This document shows positions 34,270 through 45,199 of a stretch of 64,000 bases of DNA, one piece after another; within the stretch, counting starts at the first letter, position 1, and every line of letters begins with the position of its first letter. The translations under genes and the position numbers were made by a program. The stretch spans positions 1-64,000 of the forward strand of contig JAJBTC010000147.1 of assembly GCA_020861095.1 (NCBI GenBank). The letters run 5' to 3'. The notes beneath the pieces were generated by a model. The model was not told the origin of the DNA. It saw only the letters and a program-made list of their open reading frames with translations, and did not search any database. The stretch is from Bacteroides sp. GTDB lineage: Bacteria > Bacteroidota > Bacteroidia > Bacteroidales > Bacteroidaceae.

Positions 34270-35463
34270 ATGAACCAACTGTCAGACCGTTTAAACAGCT
34301 TGTCTCCCTCGGAGACACTTGCCATGTCACAGAAGAGCAATGAGCTTAAAGCGCAAGGAATTGATGTCATCAACATGAGTGTAGGTGAACCCGACTTCAA
34401 TACCCCGGACCACATCAAAGAGGCTGCAAAAAAAGCTGTGGATGATAATTTTTCAAGGTACTCTCCCGTACCGGGCTATCCGGCTTTGCGCAATGCGATC
34501 GTGGAAAAGCTGAAAAAAGAAAATGGTCTGGAATATACCGCCAATCAGATCTCCTGCGCCAATGGTGCCAAACAATCTGTTTGTAATGTTGTATTAGCGC
34601 TGGTGAATCCCGGAGATGAGGTGATCATTCCGGCTCCCTACTGGGTCAGTTATCCGGAAATGGTAAAACTGGCTGAGGGTACACCTGTGATCGTGACTGC
34701 CGGTATCGAACAGGATTTCAAGATCACTCCCGACCAGTTGGAGGCCGCTATTACTCCGAAAACAAAAGCGATGATCCTGTGTTCACCGTCCAACCCCACA
34801 GGATCCGTATATACACAGGAAGAACTGGCCGGACTGGCGGCTGTGCTGGCAAAGTATCCTCAGGTGATCATCATCGCGGATGAGATCTACGAACATATCA
34901 ACTACATCGGAAAACATCAGAGCATTGCTCAGTTCCCGGAAGTATTTGACCGTACGGTGATTGTGAACGGAGTCTCCAAAGCCTATGCGATGACCGGCTG
35001 GCGTATTGGTTTCATTGCAGGACCTCAGTGGATCGTATCTGCCTGCAACAAATTGCAGGGACAGTACACCTCCGGACCGTGTTCCGTGTCTCAGATGGCT
35101 GCTGTAGAAGCGTATGTGGGTACACAGGCACCGGTGGAAAAGATGCGTCAGGCTTTTGAACGTCGCCGTGACCTGATCGTGAAACTGGCGAAAGAGATTC
35201 CCGGTCTGGAAGTCAATGTCCCTCAGGGAGCTTTCTACCTGTTCCCCAAGTGCAGTTCCTATTTCGGAAAATCATCCGGAGACAAGAAAATAGAAAATGC
35301 GGCGGCCCTGGCGATGTACCTGCTCGAAGAGGGCCATGTAGCCTGCGTAGGCGGTGCTGCTTTCGGTGCTCCCGATTGCATACGTATGAGTTATGCGACC
35401 AGTGATGAAAATATTGTAGAAGCTATGAACCGCATCAAAGAAGCGTTGGCAAAACTGGTTTGA
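34270..35463 (+). CDS. Pyridoxal-phosphate aspartate aminotransferase (class I/II)
   Basis: The 397-aa class-I fold-type-I aminotransferase begins MNQLSDRLNSLSPSETLAM. It has INMSVGEPDFNTP (substrate contact), the CANGAKQSVCNVV cofactor loop, ILCSPSNPTGSVY, IIADEIYEHINY, and the Schiff-base lysine in VNGVSKAYAMTGWRIGFIAGP (about residue 237). This set is typical of aspartate/prephenate-type transaminases of subgroup I-gamma, using 2-oxoglutarate as acceptor in the cytoplasm. It is transcribed alone: 149 bp separate it from the upstream gene and a strong terminator follows. Confidence 0.94.
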   Translation: MNQLSDRLNSLSPSETLAMSQKSNELKAQGIDVINMSVGEPDFNTPDHIKEAAKKAVDDNFSRYSPVPGYPALRNAIVEKLKKENGLEYTANQISCANGAKQSVCNVVLALVNPGDEVIIPAPYWVSYPEMVKLAEGTPVIVTAGIEQDFKITPDQLEAAITPKTKAMILCSPSNPTGSVYTQEELAGLAAVLAKYPQVIIIADEIYEHINYIGKHQSIAQFPEVFDRTVIVNGVSKAYAMTGWRIGFIAGPQWIVSACNKLQGQYTSGPCSVSQMAAVEAYVGTQAPVEKMRQAFERRRDLIVKLAKEIPGLEVNVPQGAFYLFPKCSSYFGKSSGDKKIENAAALAMYLLEEGHVACVGGAAFGAPDCIRMSYATSDENIVEAMNRIKEALAKLV

Positions 35464-35500
35464 GCATAAGGTTCCTGTAAGAAGGTAAAATATTATATCA

Positions 35501-35534
35501 AATAAGGGCGGCTGATCAGTCGCCCTTATTTTTT
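35501..35534 (+). terminator. Terminator of the aminotransferase gene
   Basis: AATAAGGGCG, a 10-base loop GCTGATCAGT, CGCCCTTATT, then TTTT: ten base pairs 38 bp after the stop. The rest of the gap to the next gene (35535-35812) shows no gene or clear promoter. Confidence 0.85.
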
Positions 35535-35812
35535 GAAAGGTTACGAATGGGACAGTTCGGGTAACTGATCCGGAACAATTTAGTAACCGGTAAGGAACAA
35601 CCTGGTTACTGACAGAACATGTTTGATGTATAAGGATATATCCGGTATTATGGTAATAATTTAAGAAAGGAGAGGCAGCTCCCCTGATTTGGATGGTCCT
35701 GTGGGATTTTCTTCTTTGCACAGAAGTTTACTTCTTAATAAATTCTTGGGAAAGCATGGTTTTGTAATATAATTTGGTTTAATTTGCGTATACATTGTTA
35801 GCCGCACAACAC

Positions 35813-38800
35813 ATGCTGAGAAAAGTATTCACGACTTGTCTGATAGGGGGGGCTGTTAGGGCTTGTTTCCGGAGTGTATGCCATGTCTCCATCCTGTACT
35901 TACTTGAATGCGGAGAGCGGTTTTATAGATCAGCCCGTATATTGCCTGCTGAAGTCTGACCACGGGTATATGTGGATCTCTACCGAGCAGGGGATCTATA
36001 CCTACGATGGCAGCCACCTGAAGCCATATCCGCTTACCCATTCTGAAGTGCTCACCGATGCCGATGGCAGACAGATACGTTTGCACCAATCTGCTTCAGG
36101 TAAAGTCTGGGCTTTTACCGACAGTGGCCGTATCTTTTATTACGATCCTTATTCCGACTCTTATCAACTGTACCTGGATAGCTCTTCTCTGGAACCGGGT
36201 ATTCTGTTGAATGATCTGTATATCGATGAGGAACAACAGTGTATCCTGCTGGCTACCTCCGCAGGCATCTACGAATACAATATGCGGCGACAGGATTACG
36301 ACCGCAATGGTAGTATACTGGAGACTGTTTTTATCAACCGGCTTGTACCTGTTTCTACCACTCAGGTCGCCATTTGTACCCGTAGAGGGCTTTATCTGTA
36401 CGACAGGTCTGTCAGGAGCTTCCGGGGAGAACCTCTCTGTCCCGGGGAAGACATTCTGACTGCCCTTTATCTGGAAGAAGCGAACCAGTTGTGGTTCGGG
36501 AGTTTCACTGCCGGGTTTTATGGGTATTCTCCGGAGACGGATACCCTTCTCATTTTCGGACCTGAACGTTCCATTCCCCGTTTGCCGGTCCGTTCCATCG
36601 TAGAGAAAGACAGTCGGAAGTTGCTGATCGGTATAGATGGGCGGGGGATCTATGAAGTAGACCGTTTCAGTGGGACTACGGAACTTTTGTATACCGACGA
36701 AGACAACAGTTCCGGGATCCTCAGTAGCAACGGTGTGTATGATCTGTTGGTGGATGAAGGAAACCTGTGGGTAGCTACCTATTCCGGAGGAATTACCATT
36801 GTACACCGTCCCGGAAAATTTCAATGGTGGAGACACGTGCCTTTCAACGATCAGTCCCTGATCCATGATTATGTAAATGCGATCCATGAAGACAGAGAGG
36901 GAAACAGGTGGTATGCTACTAATTCCGGGATATCGTTTTACGAACCCCGTACCGGCAGATGGACACATTATTTGGATAAGAACATTGTCTTTCTGGCACT
37001 TTCGGAAGATCACCTGGGACGTATCTGGTGCGGTAGTTACGGAGACGGAGTATACGTGATAGACAGGAGGAACCATTCGATCCGTCACCTGCGTTCCATT
37101 CATGGGAATGCCGAACCGGACTATATCTACGACATTTGCAGGGATGAGGACGGAGATATCTGGATGGGAGGACTCAATTTCCATCTGGTGCGTTTGTCCC
37201 TTTCTCCGGACGGAGAGATCCATAAAGCCGCTTCTTTCCAGATCAACCAGATCAATACCATCACTCCGGTTCGCGGTGATTCGCTGTTTATCGGAACTTC
37301 CAACGGATTTTATATACTCAATCATCGTACAGGCATATTCCGCCATTATTTCAGCAATCCGTTGGATCACGGTATCTATTCACGTAGTTTTATCCTAAGT
37401 GGCCTGGTGCAGGATAAGTACATCTGGTTTGGTACAGACGGTGGTGGACTCAACCGTTATGACCTGCAAACCGGTAAGATCGTGAATTATTCTACTGTAG
37501 ACGGACTGCCTTCGAATTACATTTGTGGGATAGCAGCAGGCAATGGATGTTTATGGATCAGCAGCAGCGATGGTATTTTCTGCTTCGATCCTCAGCAGGA
37601 AAAGGTCTTGTTCAGCCTGGATCGTGCCGTGGGAATGCCGGTCAGGAAGTTTATTTTTTCTTCCCGGGCGCAGCTGGCAGATGGTTCTTTGGCTTTCGGA
37701 AGTAACAGAGGGGTGGTTTCGTTCGATCCGGCGGTTATACAACCTGCTTCTGCCTCCCGTAATCTGGTGTTGACCGGCTTCAAGCTATTCTATCAGACCG
37801 TTACCGCTCATACCGATCCCGGTGTGCTGTCTTTGCCGGTCAATGATGTCTCCGGGATCCGCCTGGCTCACAACCGGAACTCTTTTTCTTTTGAGTTTGT
37901 CTCTATAGATCTGTATGATCCTCAGAGATACAGCTATAGTTACCTCCTGGAAGGGTTTGACGATCGCTGGTCGCCTGCCCGCGGACAGACATTTGCCGAA
38001 TATACGCATATACCTCCCGGGGAATATACCTTCCGGATAAGGAGTTTTTCCGATGGAGAAGGGGAGCCGTTGGCCGAGAAGGCGATCCGTATCTGTATCC
38101 TTCAGCCCTGGTGGAATACCGGATGGGCCTGGTCGGGATACATGCTGTTAGGTATGCTGCTGATCTGGATGGTTTTCCGTTTTGTGACCGAACGGATCGC
38201 GCTGAAGAATTCCGGAGAAAAGATCCGTTTTTTTGTGAATATAGCCCATAACATCCGTACCCCTCTGACCCTACTACTTGCTCCTCTGGAAGATCTGGCA
38301 GCAGAAGAACATCTGTCGGAAAAGGGTGGTAAGATGTTGCAGACTGCCCGGAAAAACGGTCAGAAACTGCTTGCTATGGTCAATCAGCTTCTCTTTATGG
38401 AGAAGGTGGACAAAGAGCGATGGAAGCAGCTTCGTCTTTCCGGGGATGAGCTCACCGGCCGTATCCGGTTGCTGGTGGGGAGTTTCGCCTCGTTGATCCG
38501 GAAAAAAGAGATCACGCTTGTGCTGGAATTGCCGGAGGGTGGTGTGCCTTTTACTACAGACTGGGACAAGCTGGAACGGATTGTGGACAATCTGTTCTCA
38601 AATGCCCTGAAATATACCCGTCAGGGAGGACAGGTCCGTTTGGGTGTATTCCGGAGAGCAAATAAACTATGTATTGAAGTAGCAGACAATGGGATTGGGA
38701 TCTCCCGCAGGGAACAAAAGAAGATATTCAGGCAATATTACCGGGCGGAAAATGCCGTTAATTCCAACGAGAGTGGGACAGGGATCGGGCTTATACTCAC

Positions 38801-39767
38801 CCGGGAACTGGTTTCTTCACTGGGTGGAAGTATCTCTTTTGAAAGTGAAGAGGGAAAGGGTAGTATCTTTACTATCCAGCTTCCTTACCGTTCCGCTGTG
38901 CTGACTCAGGGAGCTGAACCGTCGGGAAAATTACCGGTAGGAGAATTACCCCTGAAAGAAGAAGCCGGTCCGGTCACGGGCGAAGATTCCGGTGAACTGC
39001 TGATCGTGGAAGACAATGAAGAGATGCGGGAATACCTGGCACTGGCTCTTTCCGGGTATCGGCTGCACCGGGTAGGTACTGCCGAAGAGGCGTTGGAGTA
39101 CCTGCGTCTGCATACAGTGGATATTGTGATATCGGATGTGATGATGCCGGGGATGCACGGAGATGAAATGTGCCGGTTCCTGAAAAGCCGTATAGAAACT
39201 TCTCATGTGATGGTGATCCTGCTGACGGCAGTCTCGGACAAAGAGAGAATGCTCCGGGGAATGGAATATGGTGCGGATGACTATATCGTGAAGCCGCCGG
39301 ACATTGCTTTGCTCAAAGCTAAAATACATAATTTGTTGCAGACCCGTAAGCAGATGCAACATTATTACTATACGGAGTTTACCCTCAGAAGTACGGTGAA
39401 ACAGCCGGTGAAAAAGGAGAAAGAACTTCCGGTAGCCACCAATGAACTGGACGATGAGTTTATCCGGAAGTGTATTACCTTTGTGACCGGACATCTGTCT
39501 GACGAAGAACTCCGGATTGAAGATCTCTGCCGGGAGATGGCTATGAGCCGTACCCTGTTCTATAAAAAATTAGTCCGGCTGACCGGACATTCGCCTAATG
39601 ATTATGTACGTATGGTGCGCCTGAAGAAAGCACATGAACTCCTCTCTACGGGCCAGTATACCATCGCGGATGTAGCCGTACATGTCGGATTCTCCGATCC
39701 CAAGTATTTCAGTACGGTCTTTAAGAAACATTTCGGTGTAAGTCCCAGTTCACTGTTAAACAGATAA
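35813..39767 (+). CDS. Hybrid two-component system regulator (HTCS) of the polysaccharide utilization locus, frameshift in the signal peptide
   Basis: From 35874 the frame encodes a two-component propeller sensor (repeats such as MWISTEQGIYTYDG and IWFGTDGGGLNRYD, to about residue 640), a Y_Y_Y domain (YSYLLEGFDDRWSPA), one membrane helix (about 745-770), a HisKA box NIAHNIRTPLTLLL (His near 791), HATPase motifs (DNLFSNALKYT, ADNGIGIS, GTGIGLIL), a receiver (VIVSDVMM-type IVISDVMMPG, about 1040-1150), and an AraC HTH (about 1195-1297). The ATG at 35813 starts MLRKVFTTCLIGG; with one G removed from the G7 tract (35846-35852) it continues LLGLVSGVYAMSPS, a normal signal peptide. As written, translation of that start is out of frame. 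It senses glycan fragments and should activate the SusCD operon downstream. Confidence 0.9.
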
Positions 39768-39840
39768 GGATTCCGGTTTCTGTCTGCTGATAATCAGATT
39801 ATTGTTCGGGTGAGGGACAGGTAGAAATGTCATTTTTTCA

Positions 39841-39874
39841 ACCCTGTAATACCAAAAATCAAACCCTGGGGTTT
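39841..39874 (+). promoter_or_regulatory. Candidate HTCS binding site: ACCCTG direct repeat and AAACCC palindrome
   Basis: TCAACCCTG (39838-39846) and TCAAACCCTG (39859-39868) place two ACCCTG copies 22 bp apart, about two helical turns, as expected for AraC-type domains. The second copy is also part of AAACCC-TG-GGGTTT (39861-39874). The element ends 11 bp before the -7 box. Confidence 0.5.
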
Positions 39875-39885
39875 TCTCCCTTTCA

Positions 39886-39893
39886 TACATTTG
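39886..39893 (+). promoter_or_regulatory. -7 promoter box (TACATTTG) of the SusCD operon
   Basis: TAnnTTTG match 69 bp before the SusC start. No -33 TTTG; the position is taken up by the repeat described as the candidate HTCS site, as is usual for activator-dependent promoters. Confidence 0.55.
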
Positions 39894-39961
39894 CTGCCGG
39901 TATGTAACCTCTGTTGTGGCATGCCTGTTAACTTTTTATTGTTGAATCTTAATTCAAATGT

Positions 39962-42900
39962 ATGAAAACATTCAAACTGCTTTTCCTGATCCTGCTGGCT
40001 TCATGGGTATCGTACGGATCGGCGGAAGAAACCCCTGCGGAGAGCCGGCAACACAATGGCTGGCGTCTGACAGGAAATGTGAAGGACGATGCTGGTATTC
40101 CCCTGATCGGTGCCAATGTGGTGATTGTGGGTAGCCAGACCGGAGTGGCTGCCGACCTGGATGGGAACTTTACCATCGAAGTGGTTCCGGAAGATGTGCT
40201 TTCCGTATCTTACCTGGGATATCAGACCCAGGAAATCCGCATCACCCATCAGAGACACCTGGATATTGTCCTTACCGACGATGCCAATATACTGGGAGAG
40301 GTGACGGTAACTGCTCTGGGTATCAAAAGAGAACGCAAAGCCCTGGGCTATTCCATCGGTGAGGTGAAAGGTGATGAACTGGAAAAAGCCAAAGAGGTCA
40401 ATGTCATCAATGCCCTGGCCGGGAAAGTACCGGGACTGGTCATCAGCCAGACCGCCGGAGGGCCTTCCGGGAGTTCGCGCGTGATCATCCGCGGTAGTAC
40501 GGAAATGACCGGTAACAACCAACCTCTTTACATCATTGACGGAGTACCGATGGACAATACCAATTTTGCTTCTGCGGGCGCTTACGGGGGATATGACCTG
40601 GGCGATGGGATCTCCAGCATCAATCCGGATGATATAGAGTCGATCTCTGTACTGAAAGGTCCGGCAGCTTCGGCCTTGTATGGAAGCCGGGCTTCTCACG
40701 GGGTGATCCTGATCACCACCAAAAAAGCAGCCTCCGACAAGAAACTGGGAATTGAGTTCAATTCTACCTTTACCATTGACAGGCAGCTTTCGCGGTATGA
40801 CAACCTGCAATCTACTTACGGACAGGGCACAGACGGCCGCATTACCGGCACAGACGATCATCATTCGTACAACCAGAACTGGGGTCCCAAGATCGACGAA
40901 GGGCTTTACCTGACCTATTTCGATGGTGTGACACGTCCGTACAAGCTGGTCAAAAACAACATCAACGGCTTTTTCCGTACCGGGCTCACCGCTACCAATA
41001 CGCTGGTGATCAATTCAGTGAATGAGCGTTCCGGTATCCGTCTTTCTTATACCAATATGGAGAACAAAGACATTGTACCCAACACCGGTATGAGCCGCAA
41101 TACCATCAACCTGCGTGCCCATACTCAGATTGCCAGAAAACTGGATCTGGACGTAAAAGTCAATTATATCCGTGAGGATGTGAAGAACCGTCCGGCCCTT
41201 TCCGACCACCAGGGCAATGTGATGAGCAGCCTGATGACACTGGCCAATACCTTTGATCAGAAATGGCTGAAAAACAGCTACCGGACCGAAACGGGCAATT
41301 ATTACGACTGGAACAACAACGACGTATGGAATCTCAATCCCTACTGGATTGTGAAAGCCCAGGAAAATAAGTCGTGGAAAGACCGTTTCATCGCTTCCGG
41401 CGCGCTGAAATACACCCTGAATGACAAGTTCAACGTACAACTTTCCGGAGGAGCGGAGATCAATGTATTTGAATTCCAGGAGTACAATCCGCGTACCACT
41501 CCCCGAAGGGAAACGGGCTATCTGCAACAGAGCAAGTTCAACAACCATTCTTACAATGTGGAGTTGCTGGCCAATTTCCGTGACCGTAAAGGCTTGTTTG
41601 ACTACGGTGTGACCCTGGGAGGGAATATCTACAATGTAAACAATGCGACACAGGTGATCACCGGAACGGACATGCAGATGCGTGAGACTGTTGCTTTACA
41701 AAGTTTCCTCTACAAAGAGATCCAGGAGGGTTCCTACCGCAAACAGATCAACTCTGTGTTTGGTATGGCGAATGTCGGGTTCAACAACTACATGTACCTG
41801 GATGCCACGTTGCGTATGGATCATTCGTCTACGTTGCCTACACAGAACAATACCTATGTCTATCCTTCGGTCTCCGGGTCGTTCATCTTTACAGAGGCAT
41901 TCCATATGAATTCCGCAGCTTTGCCTTTTGGTAAGGTACGCCTTTCGTATGCGCAGGTAGGTAGCGATGCCGATCCCTATCAGTTGGGACTGGTATATTC
42001 GATGACCGATAAGACCTACGACGGTTATGCACTGGCTACCATTTACAACAGTGTGGTTCCCAACAAAGACCTGAAACCCACCAAGACCAACTCGGTGGAG
42101 GCCGGTATGGACCTGAAATTCCTCAACCACCGGATGGGACTGGAAGTGACCTATTACCACCAGCGCAGCCGCAATCAGATCATGAGCCTGAATACTTCTG
42201 TGGCTTCCGGGTACGATGCGATGCTGGTCAATGCCGGTGAGATCCGGAACAGCGGGGTAGAGATTGCACTGAACTCCCGCCTGGTACAGGTCCGTGATTT
42301 CTCCTGGGATCTGAATGTAAATTTTTCCAAGAACAACAACAAAGTGATCCGCCTGGCAGAAGGGATCCAGAGTTTCGAGATTGAGTCCGCCCGTTACCTG
42401 GGAGTGCGTGTAGCCGCGGTAGAGGGGCACGATTACGGAGCCATTATGGGACGGGATTTCCTGCGCAATGCCAATGGAGACATCCTGATCAATCCGGAGA
42501 ACGGCTACCCGATGATCTCCGAAGATCTGTCTGTACTGGGGAATGCCACCTGGGACTGGACCGGTGGATTGACTACCAATCTGACTTACAAAAATATATC
42601 ACTGGCAGCTATCATTGATGTCAAAGTAGGGGCAGACCTTTACTCCATGACTGCCCGCAGCCTGCACCTGACCGGAAAAGACAAAGCTACCCTGGAGGGG
42701 CGCGATGCCTGGTACAGATCCGAAGAACAGCGTCTGGTACAGGGGATCTCTTCCGGGGAGTGGAAGCCGACCGGAGGATACATAGCTCAGGGAGTAATTG
42801 AAGGGGTGGATCAGAATGGAAAAACTACTTATACACCGAATGATATCGCCATCAATCCCTATGATTACTGGAAATACATCGGAGACAACACGCCGGTGCC

Positions 42901-43153
42901 TTTCATCTATGACAATACCTATGTCAAAGTAAGGGAGATCACCCTGACCTACCGGATGCCTAAGAAGATTGTCAACAAATTTGCCGATGACATGACCCTC
43001 TCGTTCGTGGCCCGTAACCCCTTTACTATCTATAAGAACATTGATAACATCGACCCGGACTCCAATTACAACAACAGCGGAGGTATGGGACTGGAGTATG
43101 GATCGCTTCCCTCACGTCGTAGTTTCGGGTTTAACATCAACTTAAAATTTTAG
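39962..43153 (+). CDS. SusC-family TonB-dependent glycan importer
   Basis: A 1063-aa outer-membrane protein with a signal peptide (MKTFKLLFLILLASWVSYGSA) and a carboxypeptidase-regulatory-like domain (about residues 38-110: LTGNVKDDAGIPLIGANVVI, YLGYQTQEIRI). The plug has the SusC signature GEVTVTALGIKRERKALGYS and IESISVLKGPAASALYGSRA, and the barrel ends SFGFNINLKF. SusC proteins form a lidded pair with SusD and import oligosaccharides using TonB energy. SusD follows after 4 bp. The regulator upstream and the GH5 enzyme downstream suggest a beta-glucan-type substrate; that is inference. Confidence 0.96.
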   Translation: MKTFKLLFLILLASWVSYGSAEETPAESRQHNGWRLTGNVKDDAGIPLIGANVVIVGSQTGVAADLDGNFTIEVVPEDVLSVSYLGYQTQEIRITHQRHLDIVLTDDANILGEVTVTALGIKRERKALGYSIGEVKGDELEKAKEVNVINALAGKVPGLVISQTAGGPSGSSRVIIRGSTEMTGNNQPLYIIDGVPMDNTNFASAGAYGGYDLGDGISSINPDDIESISVLKGPAASALYGSRASHGVILITTKKAASDKKLGIEFNSTFTIDRQLSRYDNLQSTYGQGTDGRITGTDDHHSYNQNWGPKIDEGLYLTYFDGVTRPYKLVKNNINGFFRTGLTATNTLVINSVNERSGIRLSYTNMENKDIVPNTGMSRNTINLRAHTQIARKLDLDVKVNYIREDVKNRPALSDHQGNVMSSLMTLANTFDQKWLKNSYRTETGNYYDWNNNDVWNLNPYWIVKAQENKSWKDRFIASGALKYTLNDKFNVQLSGGAEINVFEFQEYNPRTTPRRETGYLQQSKFNNHSYNVELLANFRDRKGLFDYGVTLGGNIYNVNNATQVITGTDMQMRETVALQSFLYKEIQEGSYRKQINSVFGMANVGFNNYMYLDATLRMDHSSTLPTQNNTYVYPSVSGSFIFTEAFHMNSAALPFGKVRLSYAQVGSDADPYQLGLVYSMTDKTYDGYALATIYNSVVPNKDLKPTKTNSVEAGMDLKFLNHRMGLEVTYYHQRSRNQIMSLNTSVASGYDAMLVNAGEIRNSGVEIALNSRLVQVRDFSWDLNVNFSKNNNKVIRLAEGIQSFEIESARYLGVRVAAVEGHDYGAIMGRDFLRNANGDILINPENGYPMISEDLSVLGNATWDWTGGLTTNLTYKNISLAAIIDVKVGADLYSMTARSLHLTGKDKATLEGRDAWYRSEEQRLVQGISSGEWKPTGGYIAQGVIEGVDQNGKTTYTPNDIAINPYDYWKYIGDNTPVPFIYDNTYVKVREITLTYRMPKKIVNKFADDMTLSFVARNPFTIYKNIDNIDPDSNYNNSGGMGLEYGSLPSRRSFGFNINLKF

Positions 43154-43157
43154 GAAA

Positions 43158-44792
43158 ATGAAGATCAAAAAATACATTTCAGGTAGCTTTTCACTTCTGT
43201 TGCTGGCTGTTTTCCTGGTAGCGATGACGGGATGCAATGATTTTGAGGAGTACAATACAGACCCTACCAAATCGGCTACGGTCAACCCCAACAGTCAGCT
43301 CTCCTACGCGCAGTTATCGGTAGGAGGTGACTGGATGCTGACACAGGTATCGGTGTTCTACTTTTCCGGGTTCATACAGCACCTGCAGGGCGACTACAGT
43401 GTAACTAACTGGGGAGGTATCTACCAGAAAAGCGGAGATGAGTTTAACCAGTTCTGGAACCGTATCTACGGTACTCCTTTCAAGAACCTGGTAGACATTG
43501 TCGAACGTACGGCAGAAGATCCGTTGTATCACAATGTACGTACCGTGGCCCGTATTTTCCGGGTATATTATGCGATGTTGCTGACGGATGCCCTGGGCGA
43601 TGTGCCCTATTTTGAGGCCGGAAAAGGATACCTGGAAGGAATTGCTATGCCTGCCTATGACAAGCAGGAAGATATCTACATGGATTTCCTGAAAGAACTG
43701 AAAGAGGTGGCGGAAGGTCTGGACGATGACGGTGACCAGGTGACCGGAGATATATTCTACAACGGTTCGCTCGGGCAGTGGAGGAAATTTGCCAATACCC
43801 TGCGCCTGCGCCTGGCCATGCGCCTGGTGAAGGTGGCTCCGGAAACAGCGAAGCAACATGTTATGGATGTCATGGGTTCGGCAGCCGGATGTTTCACTTC
43901 GGCTTCGGACGACGCCATTATCGAGTTTATGGATATCCTTGACTGGGATACCTCAGAGATCCGTCGCAACGGCTGGTCGCAACTGTTGCGGGGATACGAA
44001 ACGTATCCTACCGCTTATCTCTGTTCTACCTTGTGGAATTATCTGAGAGATACCGGAGATCCTCGTCTGTTGCGTCTGGGCAGATGCTACGATGAAAGCA
44101 GCAATGATCCTTTCAGCCGCAACGATATTACGGAAGATGTGCTGGCTTCGGCAGCCGGTATGGATCAGATCCAGCCTGTTCTTCCCGGCTATTTCTGGTG
44201 GGACAACTGGCCCAATGGCTATTGGAGCGATGTGTATAATGAGTGGTTTGACAAATTCTGCCGTCCTCAGGTCAACCATGCTTTCCTGCGTGGGAATGCT
44301 CCGGGTATTATCCTGACTTATGCGGAGTGCCAGTTGTTGCTGGCCGAAGCTGTGACCCGCTGGGGAACTGACGTACCGAATGCGTTGTCTGCCGAAGCGC
44401 ATTACCAGGAAGGGGTAAGGGCAGCGATGGAGTTGCTGGCCCGTTATCCTACGATGGATGGAGTGACCGGCAGTGAGATCGATGCCTACCTGGCACAGCG
44501 TCCGTTGCCGGCTGCTCCGGAAGAAAAGCTACAGGCTATCAATGAACAGCTCTGGATCCTGCATTTCATCAATCCGTCTGAAGCCTTTGCCAACTGGCGA
44601 CGTTCCGGATATCCGGAACTGCTTTCGGCTGCGGCGTATTGGGCAGTGACCATTGACTCACAAACCATTCCCCGCAGGCTCAACTATCCGTTGTTTGAGT
44701 CTTCCTACAACAAGGCCGGATATGAATCTGCGATCAGTGCGCTGGGTGGCAGTGATAACTGGAACCAGAGAGTCTGGTGGGACAAAGAATAA
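43158..44792 (+). CDS. SusD/RagB-family surface glycan-binding lipoprotein
   Basis: A 544-aa lipoprotein (signal LLLLAVFLVAMTGC, Cys near 28) of the SusD-like_2 type. Characteristic segments are DFEEYNTDPTKSATVNP, ARIFRVYYAMLLTDALGDVPYFEA, GSLGQWRKFANTLRLRLAMRL (in parts), ILTYAECQLLLAEAVTRWG and a C-terminal WILHFINPSEAFANWRRSGYP helix-rich TPR-like core. It caps the SusC barrel at the cell surface and delivers glycan. It is translationally adjacent to SusC. Confidence 0.95.
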   Translation: MKIKKYISGSFSLLLLAVFLVAMTGCNDFEEYNTDPTKSATVNPNSQLSYAQLSVGGDWMLTQVSVFYFSGFIQHLQGDYSVTNWGGIYQKSGDEFNQFWNRIYGTPFKNLVDIVERTAEDPLYHNVRTVARIFRVYYAMLLTDALGDVPYFEAGKGYLEGIAMPAYDKQEDIYMDFLKELKEVAEGLDDDGDQVTGDIFYNGSLGQWRKFANTLRLRLAMRLVKVAPETAKQHVMDVMGSAAGCFTSASDDAIIEFMDILDWDTSEIRRNGWSQLLRGYETYPTAYLCSTLWNYLRDTGDPRLLRLGRCYDESSNDPFSRNDITEDVLASAAGMDQIQPVLPGYFWWDNWPNGYWSDVYNEWFDKFCRPQVNHAFLRGNAPGIILTYAECQLLLAEAVTRWGTDVPNALSAEAHYQEGVRAAMELLARYPTMDGVTGSEIDAYLAQRPLPAAPEEKLQAINEQLWILHFINPSEAFANWRRSGYPELLSAAAYWAVTIDSQTIPRRLNYPLFESSYNKAGYESAISALGGSDNWNQRVWWDKE

Positions 44793-44824
44793 GGTGAATA
44801 TACAACTTTAAAAACAGAAAGAAA

Positions 44825-45199
44825 ATGAAAAAACTGATATATATCCTATGTATATGTGCCGCTTTGTACGGCCTGACCAGTTGTGCCGACTCTATGAATG
44901 CTCCGGTACTGACCGAAGAGGAGTATCCGCGTATCCTCGGACGCTGGCCGGAGAGAAATTACGAAACGGGAGAGTTAGGTACTTTTTCCACCCTGGTAGA
45001 CCAGCCATTGACCATTGACATGCAGTTTACCCCTTCGGAGTTCTGTACCGGCGTATGGTACCTTGACGGAGAAGAGGTAGAACGAGGTACTACGTTTGAA
45101 TTTGTCTCTTCCGAACCTGTAACCCATTATCTGAAACTTATTGTAACTACATCTACTTATGAAACTTACCGTGAAGCTTACATCATTGTTACCGAATAA
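44825..45199 (+). CDS. Small PUL lipoprotein with PKD/Ig-like domain
   Basis: A 124-aa protein with a lipoprotein signal (MKKLIYILCICAALYGLTSC) and a single beta-sandwich: QPLTIDMQFTPSEFCTGVWYLDGEEVERGTTFEF, then HYLKLIVTTSTYETYREAYIIV, a pattern of PKD/Ig-like folds. I do not recognise a named family. Its place between SusD and the glycanase, where surface glycan-binding proteins (SusE/F or SGBP) normally lie, suggests an accessory binder, much shorter than usual SGBPs. It overlaps the preferred start of the GH5 gene by 41 bp. Confidence 0.75.
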   Translation: MKKLIYILCICAALYGLTSCADSMNAPVLTEEEYPRILGRWPERNYETGELGTFSTLVDQPLTIDMQFTPSEFCTGVWYLDGEEVERGTTFEFVSSEPVTHYLKLIVTTSTYETYREAYIIVTE

